DNA from: Oligosphaeraceae bacterium
GTDB lineage: Bacteria > Verrucomicrobiota > Lentisphaeria > Oligosphaerales > Oligosphaeraceae
Length of the DNA: 7,557 nt
Direction of reading: 5' to 3'
Assembly: GCA_012515455.1 (NCBI GenBank)
Contig: JAAYYJ010000065.1
Coordinates: 1 to 7,557 of the forward strand
This document shows, piece after piece, positions 1-6,342 of this stretch. Under the pieces are notes generated by a model, which was not told where the DNA came from, ran no database searches, and saw only the letters and a list, made by a program, of their open reading frames with translations. The position numbers and the translations under genes were made by a program. Numbering within the stretch: the stretch's first letter is position 1; each line of letters starts with the position of its first letter.

Positions 1-687
1 AAGAAATTCACCTTGATTGAGCTGTTGGTGGTGATTGCGATTATTGCGGTGCTGGCTTCGATGTTGCTGCCGGCCTTAAGCAAGGCCCGGGCTAAGGCGC
101 AGCAAACCTTATGCATGAGCCATGTCAAGGAATTGAATCTGTCGGTGCTGCTCTACCTCGAGACTTATGACGACTATTTTCCGACCGCCCATCAGCCCTC
201 CGGATGCTGGGATTATGGCGCGTATTGGCAGAGTTATTTTACCCATCCCAATGTCAAGCTGATCGATGTCAAGAGTATTGGGTCCAGCTCGCGTCCGGAG
301 GGGCTGTTCAAATGCCCGTCGGAGGACCGCTTCGCCATGGGGACGTATTTTGAGTCGAGCTGGAACAGCTGGAAGGGCAGCCACTACGGCCTGAATCGGC
401 ACCTGGGCATTCGCCCCGACACCGGCGTGCCGTGGGTTAAATCAGTGGTCACCAAATATCCCGCCCGGACTTACTGCATCGGCGACAAATGGCTGCCGCC
501 CTGGGCGTCCAGCGGTGCCGCCCAGTGCGAAATCCGTGCCTACTATGAATATCCCGGCGAACGGCATGACGGTAAATGGAATGCCTCCTTCGTCGACGGG
601 CACTGCGTGCTGGAGAAGTCGTACCCGCTGCGCAAGATGTCCGCAGACTACAAAGATTTCGCTTGGTCACCGGCACAGTGTTGGTGA
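1..687 (+). CDS. Pseudopilin-like protein (type IV prepilin N-terminus, DUF1559-like, H-x9-DG tail), 5' partial
   Basis: The reading frame is open from base 1, so the first codons lie upstream; 228 codons are visible before TGA at 685-687. The visible protein begins KKFTLIELLVVIAIIAVLAS, a class III (prepilin) signal followed by one hydrophobic helix. The phenylalanine would be mature residue 1 and the glutamate residue 5. Further along are an alkaline helix (SKARAKAQ), a CMSHVKELN segment, FKCPSE near residues 103-108 and YGLNRHLG, all typical of DUF1559-type proteins of Lentisphaerota and Planctomycetota. The C-terminal H-x9-DG motif is present: His at bases 565-567 and Asp-Gly at 595-600. 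The protein is expected to be anchored in the inner membrane with a periplasmic globular part; its real job in these bacteria is not established. The residue before the cleavage site is Lys rather than the usual Gly. Family assignment is firm; a role in secretion or pili is only suggested by the N-terminus. Confidence 0.93.
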   Translation, partial: KKFTLIELLVVIAIIAVLASMLLPALSKARAKAQQTLCMSHVKELNLSVLLYLETYDDYFPTAHQPSGCWDYGAYWQSYFTHPNVKLIDVKSIGSSSRPEGLFKCPSEDRFAMGTYFESSWNSWKGSHYGLNRHLGIRPDTGVPWVKSVVTKYPARTYCIGDKWLPPWASSGAAQCEIRAYYEYPGERHDGKWNASFVDGHCVLEKSYPLRKMSADYKDFAWSPAQCW

Positions 688-974
688 GGCCCCCCCCGGC
701 GGCAACGGTCCGCCGAAACCGCGGCTGACAATACTGGACAGGATGCTGAACCCCGACCGGTGTGAATAAAGTATATTCCTGATTACAAGCTATTTGTTTT
801 TAACGACCGGAACGGGCCGGCGCCGGCAGACGGTAAGAACAAAAAAAAATCGCCGCCGTCTTGCTTTTGCGGGAAAAGAATTTACATTGATAATTTTACG
901 AAAAACTGCTTTGTGCTCTCCGAACGGCTGGACTGGCTGTCCGGGGGTGATGCCGTTTCCCCGCGCTTAAATTG

Positions 975-980
975 TATAAT
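975..980 (+). promoter_or_regulatory. Candidate -10 box for the transporter operon
   Basis: TATAAT matches the sigma-70 -10 consensus exactly and lies 26 bases before the ATG at 1007, which would give a short leader of about 20 bases. No good -35 hexamer is found 16-18 bases upstream (951-958 reads TGCCGTTT), so either an activator is needed or the match is fortuitous. The position directly before the first transporter gene, after a 319-base gap, supports a promoter here. Confidence 0.5.
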
Positions 981-997
981 CAGCAATATCATAGCAA

Positions 998-1004
998 AGA
1001 GGTG
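998..1004 (+). promoter_or_regulatory. Ribosome binding site of the binding protein-permease fusion gene
   Basis: AGAGGTG lies just before the ATG at 1007; the GAGG core (999-1002) is 4 bases from the start codon, rather close but usable. It supports 1007 as the start, which also gives a proper signal sequence. Confidence 0.65.
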
Positions 1005-1006
1005 TC

Positions 1007-3895
1007 ATGAGAAACGTTCGTATATTGGGCATTATCTGCCTGGTCAGTTATTTTGCCTGCCAGGCGGTTAAGGCAGGTACGGTGGAGCGAACCCCTGAAG
1101 GCAAGACGAGGATTACAGTTACTTGCTGGAGTCTCCCGGACCCGACCAGGACCGACACCAACAGCCGGGCCGGTTTTGAAGTGGTGAAGGAGTTCCTCAG
1201 GCGCTATCCCGAGATCCTGGAGCAGAAATACCGGGCCAAATACGAGGCCGATCCAGTCAAATACGGCAATTACAGCTGGCGCAAAGAAGATATTGAAATT
1301 ATCCTGAAGCGCTTCTCCGGCATTACGGTTGAGGGCATGGGGCAGGATACCGGCCCGCTGATGGCTATTGCCGGCGGTGTGGCCCCCGATGTGCTGTATG
1401 TTAATTTCCGGCAGTCTGATACCTATATCCAGGAGGGCTTCCTCTATCCTCTGGACAAGCCGGAGGATAACTATTTTGCCGGCCTGAGCCAGGATGAGCT
1501 TGATTTCATGGTCCATCCCAAGGTCCTGCCGGTGATGAAGCGCAAGATGATCGGCCAGGACAAGGAGCACGTCTGGGCTTTTCCCCAGGGCGGACTGCTG
1601 AGCCGGGTTATCCTGTACCGCAAGGACCTGCTGAACAGCGCCGGCATCGCCTATCCCACCAACGATTGGACCTGGGAGGACCTGCTGAGCTACTGCAAGC
1701 GCCTGACCGATCCGGAACGCGGCACCTACGGCATGATTCTGGGGCGCGGGCAGCAGGAGAGCTGGTACTGGGTATCCTTCCTCTGGTCGGCCGGCGGCGA
1801 TGTGATGCATTATGACCAGAAAACCGACGAATGGAGCGCGGTCTTTGACAGCGACCAGGCGGTCACAGCCCTTGATTTTTATCTCCGCCTGACCACTGAG
1901 CGCTGGATTGACCGTAACAACGTGACCCGCTACGGCTATGCCACCAAGGAGACTGCGAACAGCAAGAAGTGGGATTTGGGGCAGATCGGCTTTATGGCCT
2001 CGTATCTTGATGAGCGGCTGTTCTCGACCATCAATCCTGACCTGGTCGGGATGGTTCCGGTCCCCATGGGATATCCGGACCAGAACGGGGTCCGGAATCG
2101 CGGCGCGGAGATCAACTCTCGCATGCAGGGCATCTTCGCCGGCTGCGACAACCCGGTGGTCCGTGACGCGGCTTGGGAATACATGCGTTTCTATAACACC
2201 AAGGAGGCGGTGGGCATTCACACCAAAATCATGGTCGAAGGCGGACTGGGTAATTTTGTCAACCCGCGGTATCTGCGTCTGTTCGGCTATGAGGACCTGA
2301 TCCGCCTGGCTCCGGCCGGCTGGGAAGAGACCTTCAATGTCTCCATTGCCAGTGGACAGCCTGAACCTTATGGCCGCAACTGTCAGCTGGTCTATGTCGA
2401 AATGACCCGGCCCATGCAGCGCGCCGAGGATCTGGCCATGGAACGGGAAAATGTGAGCATGCCGCTGTATTCAGCTGAACTCTACAACCAAGCCGAGAAA
2501 TATTTGGGGGTTACCCCGGAGAAGCTGCAGGAACAGGGTGCCTCGGCAGAGGAAATCGAGACCTGCCGCAGCATGCAGGCGCAACTGGAGAAGCGCCGGG
2601 CGCTGCTGAAAAAAATGCTGGTCGAGGGGGTTGAGGAGACGAACGAGAAGATGCTGGGGATCTTGACCCCGCGCGAGCTTCTGATCCGGCGTATTGCGGC
2701 CAGCATCATGCTGGTTGCCATTGTGATTGCTTTCGCCCTGGTTTTCCGCAAGATTTTCAAGACCTTTGCGCCGCCCAAAGTAGTGGGAGTGAAGCAGGAG
2801 CTCTGGGCCTTCCGCAAATACAAATGGGCATACATTATTCTTCTTCCGGCGCTGCTGTCAATTTTAGTCTGGCGGTATGTGCCCCTGGTGATGGGCTCGA
2901 TGATGGCTTTCCAGAATTACCGCATCATGGGCGGTTCGGAATGGGTCTGGCTCGACAATTTCGGTAACATCCTGTTTGACCTCGAATGGTGGACCACGGT
3001 ATACAACTCGTTGAAGTTCTGTTTTCTGGTGATCTCCCTAACTTTCCTGCCGCCGGTTGTTCTGGCGGTGCTGCTGCAGGAAATCCCGTACGGGAAGGTG
3101 TTTTTCCGGACCGTCTTCTACCTCCCGGCGGTGATTACCGGCCTGGTGGTGATTTATCTCTGGCGTTCCTTCTATGAGCCCTCGGAATTTGGAGTATTGA
3201 ATGCCGTGCTGCTGAAGATTCCCGCCATCGGCATCATCGGCATCGCGGCGCTGTTCTTCTTCATCCTGTTTTTCTTCGCGCAGCGGCTGTTCCTGCACGG
3301 CAACCGCATGCAGGCTTTCCTCTGCTTCGTGGCCGGATGCCTGCTGTTCTATTATTTCTTCGGCTTCGCCATGCCGATTTTCACCGATCCGACCATCGAT
3401 GCGCCCTGGTATGCGCGCTTCTTTCATACCATGCGTGATCCGTACCGCTGGCTGCTCGACCCCAAGACCGCTATGGTCTGCTGCGTGCTGCCCAACGTCT
3501 GGGCCGGCATGGGCCCGGGCTGTCTGATTTATCTGGCCGCCCTGAAGGGTGTCGCCGATGACTTCTATGAAGCCGCCGATATCGACGGCGCGACTTTTGT
3601 GGATAAAATCCTGTTCGTGGTGATTCCTATTCTGAAGCCCCTGCTGATCATCCAGTTCGTGGGTATCTTCATCCGCTCCTGGGAGAACACCGCCATGATC
3701 ATGACCATGACCGGCGGCTCCAGCGGCACCAATGTCGCTAGCCTGCTGATTTTTTACAAAGCGTACATGTACTTGAAATTCGGCACCGCTACTGCCATGG
3801 CCTGGATTCTGGGCTTCATGCTGATTGGCTTTACCGTCTATCAGCTGCAGATCCTGTCCCGACTGGAATTTAAAACGACTGGCAAGAAGGAATAG
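1007..3895 (+). CDS. Sugar ABC importer subunit: family-1 solute-binding protein fused to MalF-type permease
   Basis: This 962-residue protein joins two parts that are normally separate. Residues 4-20 form a signal or anchor helix. Residues about 34-490 read as a family-1 carbohydrate-binding protein: ITVTCWSLPD at the start, then PLMAIAGGVAPDVLYVNF, a GFLYPLDKP turn, a VILYRKDLLNSAGI strand-helix with WTWEDLLSYCKRLTD, and NPVVRDAAWEYMRF near 382-395. Residues about 490-560 are charged and helical, probably a coiled-coil linker. A membrane helix follows at about 563-580, then a positive loop, then a MalF-type permease (about 605-950). Its EAA loop is YEAADIDGATFVDKI (854-868), ending in IP at 873-874. 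The topology is consistent: binding domain outside, 581-606 inside. Between LNAVL (731-735) and WLLDP (815-819) lie about 80 residues with two extra hydrophobic segments (737-759, 769-790). The gene is 63 bases before the MalG partner and very likely co-transcribed. It should import an oligosaccharide or glycoside; the substrate cannot be read from the sequence. Confidence 0.93.
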   Translation: MRNVRILGIICLVSYFACQAVKAGTVERTPEGKTRITVTCWSLPDPTRTDTNSRAGFEVVKEFLRRYPEILEQKYRAKYEADPVKYGNYSWRKEDIEIILKRFSGITVEGMGQDTGPLMAIAGGVAPDVLYVNFRQSDTYIQEGFLYPLDKPEDNYFAGLSQDELDFMVHPKVLPVMKRKMIGQDKEHVWAFPQGGLLSRVILYRKDLLNSAGIAYPTNDWTWEDLLSYCKRLTDPERGTYGMILGRGQQESWYWVSFLWSAGGDVMHYDQKTDEWSAVFDSDQAVTALDFYLRLTTERWIDRNNVTRYGYATKETANSKKWDLGQIGFMASYLDERLFSTINPDLVGMVPVPMGYPDQNGVRNRGAEINSRMQGIFAGCDNPVVRDAAWEYMRFYNTKEAVGIHTKIMVEGGLGNFVNPRYLRLFGYEDLIRLAPAGWEETFNVSIASGQPEPYGRNCQLVYVEMTRPMQRAEDLAMERENVSMPLYSAELYNQAEKYLGVTPEKLQEQGASAEEIETCRSMQAQLEKRRALLKKMLVEGVEETNEKMLGILTPRELLIRRIAASIMLVAIVIAFALVFRKIFKTFAPPKVVGVKQELWAFRKYKWAYIILLPALLSILVWRYVPLVMGSMMAFQNYRIMGGSEWVWLDNFGNILFDLEWWTTVYNSLKFCFLVISLTFLPPVVLAVLLQEIPYGKVFFRTVFYLPAVITGLVVIYLWRSFYEPSEFGVLNAVLLKIPAIGIIGIAALFFFILFFFAQRLFLHGNRMQAFLCFVAGCLLFYYFFGFAMPIFTDPTIDAPWYARFFHTMRDPYRWLLDPKTAMVCCVLPNVWAGMGPGCLIYLAALKGVADDFYEAADIDGATFVDKILFVVIPILKPLLIIQFVGIFIRSWENTAMIMTMTGGSSGTNVASLLIFYKAYMYLKFGTATAMAWILGFMLIGFTVYQLQILSRLEFKTTGKKE

Positions 3896-3942
3896 CCGCC
3901 AGAACCTTCAGCCGTCTTTAACTTTTATCTGTAAACAGAATT

Positions 3943-3949
3943 AGGGGGT
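3943..3949 (+). promoter_or_regulatory. Ribosome binding site of the MalG-type gene
   Basis: AGGGGGT is one change from AGGAGGT and ends 9 bases before the ATG at 3959. It fixes the start and shows that the second permease gene is translated independently, although only 63 bases separate it from the fusion gene and no terminator is seen between them. Confidence 0.75.
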
Positions 3950-3958
3950 CTTCCATTT

Positions 3959-6172
3959 ATGGCTATCATTTCCAGAATCGGCAGAAAAAACTGGCGGGTG
4001 CGCTTGTTGTTTGCTGGCATGTACATCTTCCTGATTGTCGGCGGCGCGACCATGGTCTATCCTTTCCTGCTGATGCTCTCCGGCAGTACCAAAAGCGCTA
4101 TGGACATCAAGTTCTTTGATGCCTACCCGCGCTTCCTGTATGATGCGAATTGGATGTGGGCCAAGCATGCTGAGGGACTGTTCAACGAGCAGGTGCCATA
4201 CCTGAACATGGTTTATGATGCGGACGAGGTCACCTTCGAAGACCTGGCCCAGCGCTTCACCCTGGCGACCGGCACGGAAGTGCGCTGTGCCAAATGCGAC
4301 ACCTGGTTCCAGTACGATTTTGCCGACTGTCAGAAACTCACCCCGGACCCCAAGCTGCTGCACGAGCATCAGGCCACCTGCCCCAACTGCGGGCAGACCA
4401 CGGCGGTGCCGCACGGCTCCCCGAAAGGGTCCCTGGCCCATTCCCTGCTGCATGAACCGAACGAGAAGCTGGTCCAGGCCTGGGAAAAATTCATCCCTGC
4501 CTGGGAAGAGTCGGTGCGGGAGCGCGAAGAGCAGGGGTATCTGCCGGGGGTCAATGACAACCATAACTGGCTGACCAGCTATGCCTATTCGCCAGGGTAT
4601 ATCCATGCACCGGTCTCGAAGACCTTTACCTCCGGACAGCGGGGACTGAAAAAATTCCTGCCCCTTCACAGCCGGGCCATCGATACCGACCCGGAGGACA
4701 TCAAGAAGCTGAAGAAATACAGCGATATCGGCGTGGTGAACAAGATTAACGGCACGGATTTTCTCAGCTGGAACACCGTGAGCATGGTCCCCGCCTACAA
4801 TGTCAACCGCCGGGCCAGCCCGATGACCAGCTTATACGCCAATTCGCTGAGCGAGTTCTTCAGCAGCATTCCTCTGGGAATGCGCTACTACTTCACGGTC
4901 AACGGCTATTATAAAAAGGACTTCCTGAAGCCGGTATACAGCCAGTCGCTGCAGGCCTACAACCAGGCCAATCAGACAAATTATAGCAGCTGGAATGAAA
5001 TTTTCGTCAGCCGCCGCTATCCCGCTGAGGCGGCGGAAAAAACCAAGGCCGACTGGGAGGAATTCGTCCGCAAGTCTTTAGCCATGGAATGGGTTAAAAT
5101 CGATGCCAGTGTCGCGCCCTTGTACCGCGAGATGCTCAGTTTCAAACATACCAATATTGAGAACCTCAACAAACGCTACGGCGGCCTGCAATACAAGAGT
5201 TTTGCGGAAGTGCCTTTCCCGACCACCGCACCACCGTACGGCATGGCCCGCAGCGACTGGCAGTCGTTGCTGGTGGGCTATTTCGAACCCAGCAACAACA
5301 AGCTCTATATCGCACCGGTGGAAACACTGGAACTCTGCGGACTTGATTTTGCTTTCCAGGATTGGCTTCTGGCAGAATACGGCAGTCTGGAGCAGGCCGC
5401 CGCCGCCTTGGATACTGACTGGCAGCAACTCTCTGATGTGCGTCTGCCGCAACTCGATGTCCACCGCAGTTATTTTCGTGCCAATATCAAGGGCTTGCGC
5501 TGGGAGTTCGTGACCCGCAACTACAAGGCTGTGGCCGATTACATGCTGTTCCACGGCCGCGGTATCTTCAACACCGTGGTGTACTGCTCGCTGGCCATTT
5601 TGACTGCCTTGCTGATCAATCCCCTGGCGGCTTACGCCATGAGCCGCTACAAGATGCCGTCATCATATAAGATTCTGCTCTTTTTGATGTGCACCATGGC
5701 CTTCCCGCACATGGTCACCGCCATCCCCAGCTTTATCATGCTGCGGACTTTCGGCATGCTGAATACCTTCGCCGCGCTGATTCTGCCTGGCATGGCCAAC
5801 GGCTATTCGATCTTCCTGCTGAAAGGATTCTTTGATGCTCAGCCCCAGGAGCTCTATGAGAGTGCGCAGCTCGATGGGGCGACCGAGTGGGTGCTGTTCT
5901 GGCAGATCACCATGAGCCTCTCCAAACCGATTCTGGCGGTTATTGCCCTGGGGGCCTTCACCGCGGCGTATTCGAATTTCATGTTTGCCTTTGTGACCTG
6001 TCAGGATCAGAAGATGTGGACCATGATGGTCTGGCTCTATCAGCTGCAGCAGAACAGCGGCCAGGCCGTTATGTATGCCTCGCTGGTCATTGCGGCCATT
6101 CCCACTTTCGTCATCTTCCTCTTCTGCCAGAACATCATTATGCGAGGCATCGTGGTGCCTTCGGAAAAATAA
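3959..6172 (+). CDS. MalG-type sugar ABC permease with a ~490-residue extracytoplasmic insertion
   Basis: This 737-residue protein has both ends of a CUT1 MalG-type permease. Membrane helix 1 is at about 15-40 and ends in PFLLMLSGSTKS, the usual helix 1 exit. Helices 2-6 lie at about 535-556, 571-592, 601-622, 656-676 and 705-727. The EAA coupling loop is YESAQLDGATEWVLFWQI (633-650). In it Ser replaces the second residue of the EAA triplet, and the Pro that usually ends the loop is replaced by Ser653. MalG proteins are usually about 270-300 residues with a short loop between helices 1 and 2; here that loop spans about residues 45-533. By topology it lies outside the cytoplasm. It contains two CxxC knuckles (C110/C113 and C141/C144, the second reading CPNCG) and then four degenerate repeats (251-529). 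It presumably pairs with the MalF half of the upstream fusion and needs an ATPase encoded elsewhere. The function of the insertion is unknown; contact with the binding protein or with glycan is a guess. Confidence 0.92.
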   Translation: MAIISRIGRKNWRVRLLFAGMYIFLIVGGATMVYPFLLMLSGSTKSAMDIKFFDAYPRFLYDANWMWAKHAEGLFNEQVPYLNMVYDADEVTFEDLAQRFTLATGTEVRCAKCDTWFQYDFADCQKLTPDPKLLHEHQATCPNCGQTTAVPHGSPKGSLAHSLLHEPNEKLVQAWEKFIPAWEESVREREEQGYLPGVNDNHNWLTSYAYSPGYIHAPVSKTFTSGQRGLKKFLPLHSRAIDTDPEDIKKLKKYSDIGVVNKINGTDFLSWNTVSMVPAYNVNRRASPMTSLYANSLSEFFSSIPLGMRYYFTVNGYYKKDFLKPVYSQSLQAYNQANQTNYSSWNEIFVSRRYPAEAAEKTKADWEEFVRKSLAMEWVKIDASVAPLYREMLSFKHTNIENLNKRYGGLQYKSFAEVPFPTTAPPYGMARSDWQSLLVGYFEPSNNKLYIAPVETLELCGLDFAFQDWLLAEYGSLEQAAAALDTDWQQLSDVRLPQLDVHRSYFRANIKGLRWEFVTRNYKAVADYMLFHGRGIFNTVVYCSLAILTALLINPLAAYAMSRYKMPSSYKILLFLMCTMAFPHMVTAIPSFIMLRTFGMLNTFAALILPGMANGYSIFLLKGFFDAQPQELYESAQLDGATEWVLFWQITMSLSKPILAVIALGAFTAAYSNFMFAFVTCQDQKMWTMMVWLYQLQQNSGQAVMYASLVIAAIPTFVIFLFCQNIIMRGIVVPSEK
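4709..5545 (+). repeat. Four degenerate protein repeats inside the MalG-type insertion
   Basis: Residues 251-322, 323-392, 393-469 and 470-529 of the permease align by eye. The core of each copy is: NKINGTDFLSWNTV (261-274), NQANQTNYSSWNEI (335-348), NKRYGGLQYKSFAEV (404-418) and AAALDTDWQQLSDV (481-494). The aligned Trp/Phe/Leu positions 271, 345, 415 and 491 are spaced 74, 70 and 76 residues. A second shared block closes the copies, for example YYKKDFL (317-323), LYREML (388-393) and VADYML (525-530). The repeat is visible in protein only; no DNA-level repeat is evident, so the duplication is old. The segments look mainly alpha-helical. Confidence 0.7.
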
Positions 6173-6201
6173 TCCCTCAGTCCTGCAGATACTGAAAACA
6201 C

Positions 6202-6244
6202 GCAGCCGGCCGGGTGCAGATGCTCCCGGCTGGCTGCTGATTTT
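6202..6244 (+). terminator. Intrinsic terminator of the transporter operon
   Basis: Arms GCAGCCGGCCGGG (6202-6214) and CCCGGCTGGCTGC (6225-6237) pair over 13 base pairs with a single G-T wobble (6208/6231) and a 10-base loop. TGATTTT follows directly, ending in four T at 6241-6244. It begins 30 bases after the stop codon of the MalG-type gene and separates the importer from the next gene. Confidence 0.82.
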
Positions 6245-6328
6245 GCCGGCGGGTCTGCCACACCTGTGTTGCCGCATCTTTGCGCCAGGCAGTTCTTCTG
6301 CCGGTGCAGTTTGTCAACCCCCAAAAGT

Positions 6329-6335
6329 AAAGGAG
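6329..6335 (+). promoter_or_regulatory. Ribosome binding site that selects the start at 6343
   Basis: AAAGGAG ends 7 bases before the ATG at 6343. A second ATG at 6338 lies only 2 bases after the motif and opens a different frame without a sensible product, so 6343 is the start. Confidence 0.8.
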
Positions 6336-6342
6336 AAATGCC

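Larger units (their letters stand above)
688..1006. other. Intergenic region of 319 bases, no gene seen
   Basis: No convincing coding frame or RNA gene is visible. Visible structure: a run of eight C at 690-697; a hairpin with arms CGGCGG (697-702) and CCGCCG (710-715) around a 7-base loop; a perfect 12-base palindrome GCCGGCGCCGGC at 816-827; a run of nine A at 841-849; and an AT-rich patch near 881-905 holding TTTACA, a good -35 match but with no -10 box at proper distance. The first hairpin lacks a following T-tract, so it is at best a weak or Rho-assisted end for the upstream gene. The rest probably serves as promoter and leader for the transporter genes. Confidence 0.6.

Noticed and set aside
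697..715. GC hairpin after the pseudopilin gene as an intrinsic terminator
   Set aside because: The 6-bp stem is followed by AAACCGCGG, not by T residues, so it is not called a terminator.
816..827. Perfect palindrome GCCGGCGCCGGC as an operator
   Set aside because: It is low-complexity GC sequence about 150 bases before the -10 box, has a single copy, and resembles no known operator; chance is a sufficient explanation.
989..2221. Long open frame on the minus strand (410 codons) opposite the binding-protein domain
   Set aside because: It lies wholly antisense to a clear family-1 binding protein, has low-complexity Ala/Gly/His-rich content typical of a shadow frame in G+C-rich coding DNA, and has no recognisable domain. 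The same applies to 3941-4669, 5663-6277 and 6526-7554 on the minus strand.
3928..3939. TCTGTAAACAGA palindrome between the two permease genes as a regulatory site
   Set aside because: It is short, single-copy and lies within what looks like one transcript with no promoter hexamers nearby.
4091..5557. The MalG insertion as a mobile element or assembly error
   Set aside because: The frame continues without break on both sides, no terminal repeats or transposase motifs are seen, and codon style and G+C look like the flanks.
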